Under the pieces are notes generated by a model. The model was given only the letters and a program-made list of their open reading frames with translations, had not been told where the DNA came from and ran no database searches. The position numbers were made by a program, and so were the translations under genes. This document shows, in pieces, positions 8,337 to 17,306 of a stretch of 64,000 bases of DNA (positions within the stretch are counted from its first letter, which is position 1; every line of letters begins with the position of its first letter). The stretch is from positions 1-64,000 of the forward strand of contig JACPWG010000060.1 of assembly GCA_016197205.1 (NCBI GenBank), written 5' to 3'. The DNA is from Planctomycetota bacterium. Its GTDB lineage: Bacteria > Planctomycetota > MHYJ01 > WSZJ01 > JACPWG01.

Positions 8337-9764
8337 CTACTTGGGCTCGGGCTTGGGCTGCGCCGCCGCTTCGGAGAGTCGTTGGATGTGGCGGAGCACG
8401 CGCAGGTGGATCTTGTGGATCACCAGGTCGGACCAGAGCTCCCAGTAGGTCGCGGGCCACATCGTGTGGACGTACCAGGTCGTCCCTTCGAGGCGCGTGC
8501 GGCCGCCGGGCAGCGGCGTGAGCAGGAACTGTCCGCCGTGCGAGAGGAAGAAGCCGTTCAGGTGCGGCGGGCGCACGTCGTGGTAGGGCGTCCACTCCTC
8601 CATGGGCGGGGGATTCGCGGTCACGGAGAATTTCAGGAGGCGCGGCTCGTCCCAGGTCTCGATCGGCTCGACGAAGGCGCCGGTCGAGAACACGCAGCGG
8701 CGAACGGCGCCGGGGCCGGCGCCTGCGATCTCCGCGCGCAGCGGGTAGGAAACGCCGGCGCGGAAGAGCCACTCCGACGGCTCGGGCAGCTCGGAGAAAC
8801 TGACGACGTTGCGCCAGACGACCTCGGGCGGGGCCGCGACCTCCACCGAGGTCACGGCCCTGAGCACGGGCGGCGCCATGGGTTCGAGCGCCTCCGCGCC
8901 CATGAGCAGGGGAGAGGCGAGGGCAAGGACGACGAGGGAGCGAGGCAGTGCGCCGGGGGCGGCGGCGCGAAGCTGGAGCATGTAGCCGAGGCAGCCGCCG
9001 AAGAGGGAGAGGACGAGCCCGATGGGCGCGGCCATGGCCACGCAGATCACGCCTTCGATCGCGAACGCGAGGAGGGCGAGCCCGACCAGGACGGTCGAAA
9101 GCGAGGCGACCGCCATGCACGTCCCGAAGCTGCGCCGGCCGTGGTAGCTGTACAGGATGACGGAGCCCATGCCCATGCAGAAGGGATTGGCGACAAAGAG
9201 CCCCCAGCCGTATTTTCGGAGGACGAGCGTCGCGGCGAGCGTGACCACGGCGCCGAAGATCGTAGAGAGGAGGAGGGCCATGGCCGCGCTTCCGACGGGG
9301 TGGTTCGGGAGGATCCGCCCCAGGACGTCCCGCCGGCGGCGCGCGGTCAGCGGTTCGCCGGTTTCGGCCTCCTCCACGTCCGGGTGCGTGGGGATGACGG
9401 CCAACAGCAGAAAAAAGACGAGGTTCAGCACCGGGGCGAAGAAGAGGACCGCGAGCCAGGTGGGCAGCCGGATCGCGCGGAGCCGCCGCAGCGTGAGGCC
9501 GAGGCCAACCCAGATGAAGGGGAGGGCGAGGGCGACGAGCGTCGCGTAGAACGTGGCCAGCTCGCGGCTGAGTCCCTGGATGCCGGTCGGGGTGTCGAGC
9601 GGGGCGAGGTAGTTGAAGATGCCCCAGGGTTGGTGGAAGACGGCCGTCGCGACGATCCGGTCCAGGTTGTGCTTGAGCGCGAAGCCGAGGACGCCGATCG
9701 TCAGATAAGGCCCGCGGTCGACGGTCCCGTCCCAGCGCCAGAGGTCGGAGAGACGAAGGTTCAT
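8337..9764 (-). CDS. DUF805-like membrane protein fused to an SRPBCC domain
   Basis: The 475-residue protein starts at MNLRLSDLWRWDG. A longer open frame upstream is only a shadow of the neighbouring gene. The N-terminal half has a tryptophan-rich start and several membrane segments (between about residues 20 and 330), as in DUF805-type membrane proteins. The C-terminal part (about 340-475) begins VTSVEVAAPPEVVWRNVVSF and continues with the WYVHTMWPATYWELWSDL helix typical of SRPBCC/START hydrophobic-ligand-binding folds. It probably senses or handles a lipid or hydrophobic molecule at the inner membrane; the ligand is unknown. Its ATG overlaps the stop of the upstream 2H-phosphoesterase-like gene by 4 bp. 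Confidence 0.7.
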   Translation of the reverse strand: MNLRLSDLWRWDGTVDRGPYLTIGVLGFALKHNLDRIVATAVFHQPWGIFNYLAPLDTPTGIQGLSRELATFYATLVALALPFIWVGLGLTLRRLRAIRLPTWLAVLFFAPVLNLVFFLLLAVIPTHPDVEEAETGEPLTARRRRDVLGRILPNHPVGSAAMALLLSTIFGAVVTLAATLVLRKYGWGLFVANPFCMGMGSVILYSYHGRRSFGTCMAVASLSTVLVGLALLAFAIEGVICVAMAAPIGLVLSLFGGCLGYMLQLRAAAPGALPRSLVVLALASPLLMGAEALEPMAPPVLRAVTSVEVAAPPEVVWRNVVSFSELPEPSEWLFRAGVSYPLRAEIAGAGPGAVRRCVFSTGAFVEPIETWDEPRLLKFSVTANPPPMEEWTPYHDVRPPHLNGFFLSHGGQFLLTPLPGGRTRLEGTTWYVHTMWPATYWELWSDLVIHKIHLRVLRHIQRLSEAAAQPKPEPK

Positions 9765-10180
9765 GCCGGCAGCCCTGTTTCGGGTCCTTCTTCGTAATCG
9801 ACCCACTCGACCACGCCATCCAGGTCGAGTGCCAAGGGCGCCTCCGCGGAGCGGGCCAGGAGCGCATTCGATTCCACGGATTCGACGCCGGCCAGCTTGC
9901 TCACCGTCACGTGGAGCGTCCCGCCGTCCCACGTGCGCCGCGAGGAACCGGCGATTTCGACGCGTAGCGCCTGAATGCGGTCGTCGCGGCAGAGGCCGAC
10001 CGCGTGGAGAAGGACGCGTGCGCCGACGTCGGCGCGGCCCGGGATCCAGTCCGGGTCGAACTCGCCGTCTGGGACTCGCGCCGCCAGCGTCACGTGGTCG
10101 GCGCGCACCTCGGGGAACGCGGCCAGCGCGCGGACACGGGCCGCGCTCTCCGGCGAGAGCAGGATCGCGAGGTTCCGCAT
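9761..10180 (-). CDS. Small 2H phosphoesterase-like protein
   Basis: A 139-residue protein with two His-x-Thr motifs: HVTL at residues 29-32 and HVTV at 90-93. Such paired H-x-T/S motifs are the catalytic signature of the 2H phosphoesterase superfamily, which cleaves or repairs 2',3'-cyclic phosphates and related phosphodiester bonds, commonly in RNA. The spacing of about 60 residues fits. A conserved-looking VESVESNALLARS segment and the acidic tail VEWVDYEEG are not explained. The gene is sandwiched by 4-bp overlaps between the C39-like lipoprotein gene and the DUF805/SRPBCC gene, so the three are surely co-translated. The specific reaction is inference. Confidence 0.6.
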   Translation of the reverse strand: MRNLAILLSPESAARVRALAAFPEVRADHVTLAARVPDGEFDPDWIPGRADVGARVLLHAVGLCRDDRIQALRVEIAGSSRRTWDGGTLHVTVSKLAGVESVESNALLARSAEAPLALDLDGVVEWVDYEEGPETGLPA

Positions 10181-11382
10181 CACTCCGGGCCGATCCGGTA
10201 GGCGATCCCGTCCGCGTTCTCCATCCACGTGCGGAACATTTCTCGGCGCGGGTAAACGCGCCGCACGCGCCCGCCGCGTCGCGGGTCGGCGGCGGGATCG
10301 TTCACCACCACGTCCCCGTTCGCGTCGAACCCGACGACGACGATCAGATGGCCGTCGGAGGATTCGACCGGGGCGCCGGTCAGCTCCGACTTTTTCCAGC
10401 GGTGGCTGATGATCACGGGGCGGCAGGCCAGGATTTCGGCCTCGAGGTCCTCGAGCCCCGCGAAGCGCACGACGTACGACTCGCGCAGGCGGCCGGCCGA
10501 GGCCTCGAAGGCGAAGGCGGTGTTGAAGGGCCAGTTGCCATAGATCGCGGCCTGGGCGTCGTACACGCCGCGCGCGACTTCCGCCGTCGGCAGCGACACG
10601 CCCCAGAACTCGAGGACCATCGCCAGAGACGTGGGACTGCAGATCGAACCGGCGATGGCCGGGTCCTCGACGCACTGGCTGCGTTCCGGCACCGCGAGCA
10701 CGCGGCCCCAGGCGGGGGAGGGGTGGACGGCGAAGGGGGCATGCTTGCGCGCGACCCAGGTGGAGAGCGTGAGGGAGTGGAGCACGGGCGTGGCGGCGCC
10801 GTCGCTGGTCAACGTGACCCAGACGGAGGCCGAGGCGACGTCGGCGGGCTGCGCCGGCTTGATCGTGTCGACGTCCACGCTCGCTCCATCGCTCGACGCG
10901 GTGCGCTTCTCGCCGCTACGGTGTTCACCTGAGGGAAGCCAGGCGAGGACGGGGAGGAAGCCGGGGGTGGGTGCAAGCTCGAGGGAGTCGGTCGGGGGGA
11001 CGAGCGGACGGTCCGAGAACGCAAGCCGCAACCCTGTCCCGCGGGGGAGCGTGGCGGTCCAGGAAAGCACGGCCCGGTCGTAGACTCCGCCGACGGCGGT
11101 GAGACCCCCGACTGCGCAGACGCCCTGCCGGGCATAGGTCCCGTCGGCGTAGCGAGGCAGGATCAGGAGTCCCGCGCCGGTCGTGACGTCGAGGGAAACC
11201 GAGCCCATGCGCAGGGTCGCGTCGCCCACGGTTCGAAGGCGGAGGAGGCGGGGATGGAGCCGCGAGCCGGTCGGGGCTTCATCGACGGCCGCGCCGCAGC
11301 CGCAGGCGACGGCCGCGAGGAGGGCGAGGGTGCCGAGCCAGACAATCGAGGACATGGCGTGTGTGGCCGTTGAACGGGGCAT
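10180..11382 (-). CDS. C39-like peptidase lipoprotein
   Basis: The protein begins with a hydrophobic leader ending LLAAVACGCG, which fits a lipoprotein signal. The start at 11382 supplies the Arg/His n-region; a start at 11355 is possible. A beta-rich region of about 220 residues follows. A papain-like C39-type domain then shows CSPTSLAMVLEFWGV (catalytic Cys), DGHLIVVVGFDANGDVVVND (His and Asp/Asn) and a closing RTWMENADGIAYRIG. C39-like proteins cut peptides or have degenerated into binding modules. All three triad-type residues look present, so activity is likely. It is predicted to sit on the outer side of a membrane. Its stop codon overlaps the next gene's ATG by 4 bp. Confidence 0.75.
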   Translation of the reverse strand: MPRSTATHAMSSIVWLGTLALLAAVACGCGAAVDEAPTGSRLHPRLLRLRTVGDATLRMGSVSLDVTTGAGLLILPRYADGTYARQGVCAVGGLTAVGGVYDRAVLSWTATLPRGTGLRLAFSDRPLVPPTDSLELAPTPGFLPVLAWLPSGEHRSGEKRTASSDGASVDVDTIKPAQPADVASASVWVTLTSDGAATPVLHSLTLSTWVARKHAPFAVHPSPAWGRVLAVPERSQCVEDPAIAGSICSPTSLAMVLEFWGVSLPTAEVARGVYDAQAAIYGNWPFNTAFAFEASAGRLRESYVVRFAGLEDLEAEILACRPVIISHRWKKSELTGAPVESSDGHLIVVVGFDANGDVVVNDPAADPRRGGRVRRVYPRREMFRTWMENADGIAYRIGPE

Positions 11383-11586
11383 GGGGTTGGTCGAGCAGTT
11401 CGGGACGGACGAGAGCAACCGCGGAGCCCGCAGGATGGGCGCCAAAGCGCGGTGCGTCGACGTCGCATCACACCCTCTGCAGCGCTGCGAGGCCGGGACA
11501 TGCGTCGACGCTTGGATGCCGCGGGACCGCTCGCTCACGCTCGCGGTTCGGAAGGCGGCGGGCACCCGACGATCAGCAATCGCGCC

Positions 11587-12585
11587 TCAGCTCAGATATT
11601 CGATCCACTCGCCGCAGCCCTTGCAGAAACGGGGCGGGAATTTCCGGCCGAAGCCGAATCGGCCGCAGCTCGAGCAGGGGCCATAGCGCCGCCGGAGGCC
11701 CCAGTCGCACAGCCCGCCCGCCATGCACCCGAGGAGGATCCCGAGCACGACCAGCGTCGCCTGGGGGACCACCGGGTTCAGGGTCGTTCCCTTCGCGTCG
11801 TAGGCGATCTTCATCTTCTCGAGCGTGGGGACGAGGAAGGGGAGCTGCTCGGCGAGCGGGACGAAGAACGCCAGGTAGAGGCAGCCCGCGAGGACGGCGA
11901 TCGCGAGCAGGGCGCCGAGGGAGCGGACGAAGAAATTGACGAGCCGGCCTTTTTGGAATTGCTCGAGGAAGGCCCGGAATTCGTCGGAGAGCAGGACGTC
12001 CTTGAAGGCGGCGTCGGAAAGGCAGGTTTCGCGGAAACGGCGGTTCCCGAGGATTTTCATGAAGGCCGGCGACTCGAAGAGGTAATCCCCCGCGAGGTTC
12101 ATTTCCAGTTCGTTGATGACCGGGTAGACAATGAGCTTGCGGAACCAGGCCTCCTTGCGGAGCTCCGGATAGAGGGTGTCCTCCGGTCTGGGCCGTGCCT
12201 TTTTTTCACCGGGACGCGATCCGCCCGCGGGCGCGGGTCTTTTTTCAGGCTGCTTCGGCGGTGGCGCGTCCGCGCGCTCCTCTCGCTCGGTCGCGTCGTC
12301 GGCGTCGTCCCGCGGGACCGGTCGCGGCGCGGGCGGCCTCGGCGCGGGGGGCTTCCCGACCGGCGGCTTTCCCTGGACCGGCTTCGGGGCCGCCGGCTTG
12401 GGGAAGTTGCGGACCGTCGGCCGGTCGTCCGACGCGGGGCGCGGCGCGGCGCCGGGCGCGGGTACCCGGTCCCCTCGCGGCTGCGTGGGGCCCGCGGGAC
12501 GCGGCGCGCCCGGCTTCCCTGCCGGCGTCGGGCCGGGCGGCTGGCCCGGCTTGCCGGGTTTCCCCGGAGGCCTGTCGGAAGGCAT
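11587..12585 (-). CDS. Proline-rich membrane protein with C-terminal zinc ribbon
   Basis: I do not recognise a named family. The first 130 residues are a Pro/Lys/Ala/Arg-rich disordered stretch (KPGKPGQPPGPTPAGKPG), often seen in proteins that bind polymers or partner proteins. A helical segment (residues about 135-215) follows, then two hydrophobic membrane segments (about 220-245 and 275-295). The C-terminal tail CSSCGRFGFGRKFPPRFCKGCG has four cysteines arranged like a zinc ribbon. It lies 9 bp downstream of nadB on the same strand, so the two are probably one transcript. Its role is unknown; membrane anchoring with cytoplasmic N- and C-terminal domains is inference. Confidence 0.6.
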   Translation of the reverse strand: MPSDRPPGKPGKPGQPPGPTPAGKPGAPRPAGPTQPRGDRVPAPGAAPRPASDDRPTVRNFPKPAAPKPVQGKPPVGKPPAPRPPAPRPVPRDDADDATEREERADAPPPKQPEKRPAPAGGSRPGEKKARPRPEDTLYPELRKEAWFRKLIVYPVINELEMNLAGDYLFESPAFMKILGNRRFRETCLSDAAFKDVLLSDEFRAFLEQFQKGRLVNFFVRSLGALLAIAVLAGCLYLAFFVPLAEQLPFLVPTLEKMKIAYDAKGTTLNPVVPQATLVVLGILLGCMAGGLCDWGLRRRYGPCSSCGRFGFGRKFPPRFCKGCGEWIEYLS

Positions 12586-12594
12586 CGCGAAATC

Positions 12595-14226
12595 CTACTC
12601 TTTGCGGGTCTGTCGCGAGTGTCGGGTCCAGCGCGCGTCGTCGCGCTCGGGGAAGTCGGTCCGGTAGTGTACGCCGCGCGTCTCGGTGCGCGCCAGAGCC
12701 GCGCGCGTGATGGCGTTCGCGACCGTGAGGAGGTTCCCCAGCTCCCAGCCCTCGGGCCGCTCGAACTCGCGCTCGAGGAAATAGCGGTACCAGAACTCGA
12801 TCTGCGAAAGGGCCTCGCGCAGGCCATAGTCCTCCCGCTCGACTCCGACCGACCGCCACATCAAGCTCCGGAGCGAGTTTTTGACGTCGAGGAGGTCCGT
12901 GTTCGGGGGCGGTTTCAGGCTCGGCCGGTCGCACGCGATCGGGGTCTCCGCGGCCGGCCCGATCGCCCGCAACCGCCGGCCGGCCTCCCGACCCGCGATC
13001 TCGCCGAAGACGAGCCCCTCGAGCAGGGAATTGGACCCGAGCCGGTTCGCGCCGTGGAGGCCGGAGCTGGCCGCCTCGCCGCAGGCGTACAACCCCGCGA
13101 CGCGCGTCTCCGCGCGTGCGTTGATGCGCACGCCGCCGACCATGTAGTGCGCGCTGGGCCGCACAGGGATCGGCTCCTTCGAGATGTCGATGCCATACGT
13201 GGCGCACAGCTCCCAGAGGGTCGGGAACCGCCGCCTTACGCGCTCCGCGGGCAGATGCGTCAGGTCGAGGAAGGCGCTGGTGTCGCCCGTGAGCTTCATC
13301 TGCCGGATGATGCCGCGGCTGACGACGTCGCGCGGCGCGAGCTCCGCCTGTTCGTGCAGCTCGGGCATGAAGCGCTTGCCGCCGTGGTCGCGAAGCAGGG
13401 CCCCTTCGCCGCGCACCGCCTCGGAGATGAGCGAGCGCGAGGCGCCCGCCACGTAGAGCGTGGTGGGGTGGAACTGGACGAACTCCATGTCCTGGAGCGT
13501 CGCGCCGGCGCGCAGGGAGCAGGCCATGCCGTCCCCGGTCGCGACCGAGGGGTTGGTGGTCTCCCGATAGACGCAGCCGAGGCCGCCGCTGGCGAGAATC
13601 GTGCTCGCGGCGTAGAGGACGCGCAGGCCGTGCGCCTCGTCGTGCAGGAGCGCGCCGTGGCAGGCGCCGTTTTGGGTGAGGAGGTCGACGACGAACGTCT
13701 TTTCCAGGAGCTGGATCTGGGGGACCGAGGCGACCTTTTCGAGCAATGCGCGCTCGAGCTCCTGTCCGGTCGCGTCCCCGCCGGCGTGGAGGATGCGGGG
13801 CATGGAGTGGCCGCCTTCGCGCGTGAAGTGCAGCTCGCCGCGGCGCGTGTCGAAGCGCGCCCCCCAGTCGATGATCTCGCGGACGCTGGGGATGCCCCGG
13901 GCGACGACGAGGCGCACGATGCGGCGGTCGCAGATCCCCTGGCCGGCCTGGAGGGTGTCCGCCACGTGGGACTCGATGGCGTCGTGCGGGGAAAGGGCGG
14001 CCGCGATGCCCCCCTGCGCGTAGTGGGTGTTGCACTCGGCGGCGGTGGTCTTGGTGACGACCACGACCTTGCCGAAGCGGGAGGCCTCGATGGCGGCGCG
14101 CAGGCCGGCCACGCCGCTTCCGATAACCAGCGTGTCGGTGAGGAGCCGCGGGAGCTTGCGGGTGGAGAACCGCACCAGATAGCGAGGGACCCGGGGACCC
14201 GGGTCGAGGTCCAGGTCGCGCGGCAC
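12595..14226 (-). CDS. nadB: L-aspartate oxidase
   Basis: A flavoprotein of the succinate dehydrogenase/aspartate oxidase family. It has VIGSGVAGLRAAIEA near the N-terminus, the HYAQGGIAAAL segment, LHAGGDATGQELERALL, EFVQFHPTTLY, the SEAVRGEGA loop, RPSAHYMVGGVRIN and GEAASSGLHGANRLGSNSLLEG. It converts L-aspartate to iminoaspartate, the first step of de novo NAD synthesis, using FAD. No nadA or nadC lies nearby. The start chosen is a GTG with GAGG seven bases upstream, giving 543 residues, a normal length. The longer open frame to 14364 begins only with TTG and adds an arginine-rich stretch unlike the family. Confidence 0.92.
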   Translation of the reverse strand: MPRDLDLDPGPRVPRYLVRFSTRKLPRLLTDTLVIGSGVAGLRAAIEASRFGKVVVVTKTTAAECNTHYAQGGIAAALSPHDAIESHVADTLQAGQGICDRRIVRLVVARGIPSVREIIDWGARFDTRRGELHFTREGGHSMPRILHAGGDATGQELERALLEKVASVPQIQLLEKTFVVDLLTQNGACHGALLHDEAHGLRVLYAASTILASGGLGCVYRETTNPSVATGDGMACSLRAGATLQDMEFVQFHPTTLYVAGASRSLISEAVRGEGALLRDHGGKRFMPELHEQAELAPRDVVSRGIIRQMKLTGDTSAFLDLTHLPAERVRRRFPTLWELCATYGIDISKEPIPVRPSAHYMVGGVRINARAETRVAGLYACGEAASSGLHGANRLGSNSLLEGLVFGEIAGREAGRRLRAIGPAAETPIACDRPSLKPPPNTDLLDVKNSLRSLMWRSVGVEREDYGLREALSQIEFWYRYFLEREFERPEGWELGNLLTVANAITRAALARTETRGVHYRTDFPERDDARWTRHSRQTRKE

Positions 14227-14339
14227 CCGACTACCTCGGAAGGGGACTCGAGTCGATTCGATGGACGCGGTGGGCCCGACGCTGCGGTTTCGGCTTCGGC
14301 TCCGGGGCACGGCATTGCCCTGCGAGCCCGGGTGAACGC

Positions 14340-14640
14340 GCCGGGAGGGGGGACGAAGGCTCAATGCTCAATTTTCAAGCCTCAGATAAGGCTCAAGGTT
14401 CAATGCTCAATGACCACCACGGAACGTAGCCCGGGCACGGAATCGCGGACTCTGAGCCTTGAACTTTGAGCCTTGCCTGAAAATTGATCATTGAGCCTTG
14501 AGCCTTTTCCTGAGGAGTTCCCCGGTTTCCGAACTGCATGAGTTGTTTCTTAACGGTCCCTGAGCATTTCGGTGGTAGTCCGCGTTCACGTCCAGGGTCT
14601 CCCTGAGCCTTGAGCATTGATCCTTCGCCTCCGGGGCGCG
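14340..14640. repeat. GCTCAA/TGAGCCTT word-repeat island
   Basis: The 300-bp gap between nadB and the HD-GYP gene is built from short degenerate words. CAATGCTCAATTTTCAAG and GGCTCAAGGTTCAATGCTCA occur on the left; CCTGAAAATTGATCATTGAG, TGAGCCTTGAGCCTT and TGAGCCTTGAGCATTGATCC occur on the right, partly as inverted copies. Spacing is irregular and no conserved full-length unit exists, so it is not a CRISPR array. AT content is clearly higher than in the flanking genes. Confidence 0.7.
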
Positions 14641-14668
14641 CACTCCCAGGATCGATGCTGAAGGTCCG

Positions 14669-16153
14669 CTAGTCTTCGAAGAAGGTCAGCCCTTGGAACA
14701 GCGTGCCGTTCTGGTGGGCGACGAGCAGCGCCTTGACGACCGCGTCGTCGTAGGCGATGCCCCCTTGCCGGGACACGTCGATCAGCACGTCTTTCACCGC
14801 CATGCCGGCCCCCGCGCCGCCATAGGTGCAGAGATTGTCGAAGACGTTCGCGACCGCGATGACGCGGCCCATCAGGGGAATGGCCTCCCCCTTGAGCCCG
14901 CCCGGATAGCCGGTCCCGTCCACCTTCTCGTGGTGGAACTTGATGCCCGCCATGATGTCGTCGAAGCCGACCATCTTCGCGAGGAGCTTCTCGCCGAGCG
15001 CGACGTGCTCCTCCTTGTGCTTCAGCGGGTCGACGCCCGGCGGTGCGGGCGGCAGGGCGATCTTGCCGACGTCGTGCAGCAGGCCCGCGAGCGCCATCTT
15101 GTGCGCGTCCGCTCGCGGCAGCCCCATGGCGGTCGCGATGGCCGCCGCGTAGTTCGCCACGCGCTCCGAGTGACCCGCGTCCTTCGGGTCCTTCAACTCC
15201 ATCGCCTCGATGAGCGTCTTGATCGTGCTCATGAAGGTCCGGCGCACGCGGTCGGAGGCGACGTGGCTCGAGATCGCCATCCCGGTCTGGATCGCCACGG
15301 CCGTCGCCAGCTCCAGGTCCTGGATCTGGAACGACTCCTGCATCTTCGAAGAGTGCAGGTAGAGCACGCCGGAAATCCGCTCGTGCGAGACGAGGGGCGC
15401 GCAGATCACCGACTTGATGTGCTTCAGCACGACGCTCGTCGAGCCGGCGAAGCGCGAGTCGAGCTGCGCGTCCGAGGTGAGGAGGGAGCGCGCGTACTGC
15501 ATCACGCGCTTGACGATCGTCTTCGAGACCTTCGCCGAGCCCTTGTCCTTCTCGAAGTGCGCGCGGAGGTTCAGCTTCCCCGAGCCGCCCTTTTCCGCCG
15601 TGAACACGTACCCGGCGTCGGCCCGCGTCGCCTCCACCACCGTGTTCAGGATCCGCGTGAGAAGCGAAGGCAGCTCGCGTTCGGTCTGGATCTGCCGGGC
15701 GATCTCGTAGATCGTGGTCAGGTTCTTCGACTCCTGCTCGAGCCCGAGCGCGGCGACTTTTTCTTTCAGTTCCAGCCGCCGGTCCAGCTTCAGCTCGACG
15801 GTCGACGTGCCGAACTCCTCGCGGCTTTCGAACTCCACCTGCTTTTGCACCTGCTCGATCGCGGCGGAGCGGTCCTCGAAAAGGATGATCGTGGAGCCGA
15901 TACGGACCTGGTCGTTGTGGTGGAGGATTTCCTCCTCGATGCGCCGGTCGTTGACGAAAGTCCCGTTCGTGCTCTTCAGGTCCTTGATGAAGCACATTTC
16001 GCCGATGCGGTAGATCTCGGCGTGGGCGCGCGACACCCCGTGATCGAGGATCTGGATCGTGGAGGAGTCGTCCCGTCCGAGGGTGATGATCGAGTCGTTG
16101 ACGTCGTGCACTTTCCCCTGGTTGTCGCCGCTCAGGAGCTTCACGTGGGCCAT
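14669..16153 (-). CDS. FHA-GAF-HD-GYP cyclic-di-GMP phosphodiesterase-like protein
   Basis: Three domains in 494 residues. An FHA domain (about 1-95; LGRDDSSTIQI, VSRAHAEIY, STNGTFVN) reads phosphothreonine. A short coiled linker and a GAF domain (about 145-305) follow. The HD-GYP domain (about 315-485) carries GHSERV, LLHDVGKIALPPA, HHEKVDGTGYPGGL and NVFDNLCTYG. HD-GYP domains hydrolyse cyclic-di-GMP or related dinucleotides using a metal centre, and the HD and GYP residues are intact here. The FHA domain suggests control by a Ser/Thr kinase; two kinase-like proteins are encoded at 38296 and 60764, but a link is speculative. It lies downstream of lolD on the same strand after a 232-bp gap. 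Confidence 0.9.
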   Translation of the reverse strand: MAHVKLLSGDNQGKVHDVNDSIITLGRDDSSTIQILDHGVSRAHAEIYRIGEMCFIKDLKSTNGTFVNDRRIEEEILHHNDQVRIGSTIILFEDRSAAIEQVQKQVEFESREEFGTSTVELKLDRRLELKEKVAALGLEQESKNLTTIYEIARQIQTERELPSLLTRILNTVVEATRADAGYVFTAEKGGSGKLNLRAHFEKDKGSAKVSKTIVKRVMQYARSLLTSDAQLDSRFAGSTSVVLKHIKSVICAPLVSHERISGVLYLHSSKMQESFQIQDLELATAVAIQTGMAISSHVASDRVRRTFMSTIKTLIEAMELKDPKDAGHSERVANYAAAIATAMGLPRADAHKMALAGLLHDVGKIALPPAPPGVDPLKHKEEHVALGEKLLAKMVGFDDIMAGIKFHHEKVDGTGYPGGLKGEAIPLMGRVIAVANVFDNLCTYGGAGAGMAVKDVLIDVSRQGGIAYDDAVVKALLVAHQNGTLFQGLTFFED

Positions 16154-16385
16154 GAGGGTTCTCCCGGATAGGGGCCGGTCCGGGGTCGGCCCGCGCCCGC
16201 CCCCTTGGAGGGGTGCTGGGGCTGGGGCGGACGGACGTCCGGGACCGAGTGTGTCCGTGGGTAGGCGTCGCCCGGATGGGGAGGGCGAACGCGCAGGCTT
16301 TGCAGCCCGATCACCGTAACCCCCCGGCGGCGCGCAGTCAACGGAAATGTACTAGGAGCAAGGCCGGTTTCCAGCGACAGCGCAG

Positions 16386-17306
16386 CTAGGCTTGACCTGG
16401 CGGTTCCGCTTCGCGGCCGGGGGCCGGGCCGCGGGCCGGCGGCAGGAACTCGGGCGGGGGCGCGGGCGGCATGTCGCCCCGACCGAGCCTGCGGGGCGGC
16501 GCCTCCGGGTCGGGCTTGGCCACGGCGTCGAGGAGGGGAGCATGCCCGGGCGCGGCGCCCTCCGGGTCGGGCGAGACGCGTGCCGCCAGCCGGGCCGCGG
16601 CGGCGGCCGCCGCCTCTTCGCCGTTCACGATCCGGCCGTCCTCCATGTGCAGCACCCGGTGCGCCTCGCGCGCCAGGGCCTCGTGGTGCGTCACGATCAC
16701 GAAGGTCGTCCCCAGGCTCCGGTTGAGGTCCCAGAGGGCGCGGCGGATCTCCTCGCTCGTCCCGTGGTCGAGGTTGCCGGTGGGCTCGTCGCAAAAGATG
16801 ACCGCCGGGTCGTTGGAGAGCGCGCGTGCGATCGCCACCCGCTGCCGCTCGCCGCCCGAAAGCTGGCTGGGGCGGTGGTGCAGGCGCCCACCGAGGCCGA
16901 GACGTCGCAGGACGTCCTCCGCCCGGCTCCGGTACCTGCCCCGGTGCTTCGGCCACGCCAGGAAGGACGTGCCGATCATGTTCGGCAGGAGGGCGTTTTC
17001 CAGCGCGGTCAACTCGGGGAGCAGATGGAAGAACTGGAAGACGAAACCGAAGTGCCGGTTCCGGTGGTTGGCGCGCTCCCGTTCGCTGAGTCGTCCCAGG
17101 GCGCGGCCCTCGTAATAGACTTCGCCCGTGGACGGGCGATCGACGAGGCCGAGGATCTGCAGGAGCGTGCTCTTCCCCGCGCCCGAGGGCCCGACGATGG
17201 CGACGATCTCCCCGCGGTCGATGTCGACGGTCGCCCCGTTGACGACGCACAGCGGGCGGCCGCCCATCGAGAAGGTCTTGGTCACGTTTTCGGCGTGGAG
17301 AAGCAT
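16386..17306 (-). CDS. lolD: LolD-like lipoprotein-release ABC transporter ATPase
   Basis: An ABC ATPase with Walker A GPSGAGKST (residues about 40-48), Q-loop FVFQFFHLLPELTALEN, signature LSGGERQRVAIARAL, Walker B AVIFCDEPTGNLD and switch His in VIVTHH. The EPTGNLD form and FHLLPELT are characteristic of the MacB/LolD group, which powers FtsX-like permeases. The permease gene lolC lies upstream on the same strand, separated by a repeat island. A C-terminal extension of about 75 residues, Ala/Pro/Arg-rich, is unusual and probably disordered. Together with LolC it should extract lipoproteins from the inner membrane for transfer to the outer membrane. No ribosome-binding site is visible before the ATG. 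Confidence 0.85.
   Translation of the reverse strand: MLLHAENVTKTFSMGGRPLCVVNGATVDIDRGEIVAIVGPSGAGKSTLLQILGLVDRPSTGEVYYEGRALGRLSERERANHRNRHFGFVFQFFHLLPELTALENALLPNMIGTSFLAWPKHRGRYRSRAEDVLRRLGLGGRLHHRPSQLSGGERQRVAIARALSNDPAVIFCDEPTGNLDHGTSEEIRRALWDLNRSLGTTFVIVTHHEALAREAHRVLHMEDGRIVNGEEAAAAAAARLAARVSPDPEGAAPGHAPLLDAVAKPDPEAPPRRLGRGDMPPAPPPEFLPPARGPAPGREAEPPGQA

Noticed and set aside
7041..9797. A 918-codon open frame on the plus strand antisense to the monooxygenase and DUF805 genes
   Set aside because: It is a shadow of minus-strand genes in GC-rich DNA: low-complexity Arg/Gly/Glu-rich translation with no motif, while the minus strand has clear families.
14227..14364. The nadB start at 14364 giving an N-terminal extension
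   Set aside because: That start is TTG inside a repeat island with no ribosome-binding site; the GTG at 14226 has GAGG at good spacing and gives the family length.
11452..14469. A 1005-codon plus-strand open frame over nadB and its neighbour
   Set aside because: It is antisense to nadB and the zinc-ribbon protein, with no recognisable domain or ribosome-binding site.
14340..14640. Possible CRISPR array
   Set aside because: The repeated words are short, degenerate, in both orientations and irregularly spaced; no constant repeat-spacer unit and no cas gene.
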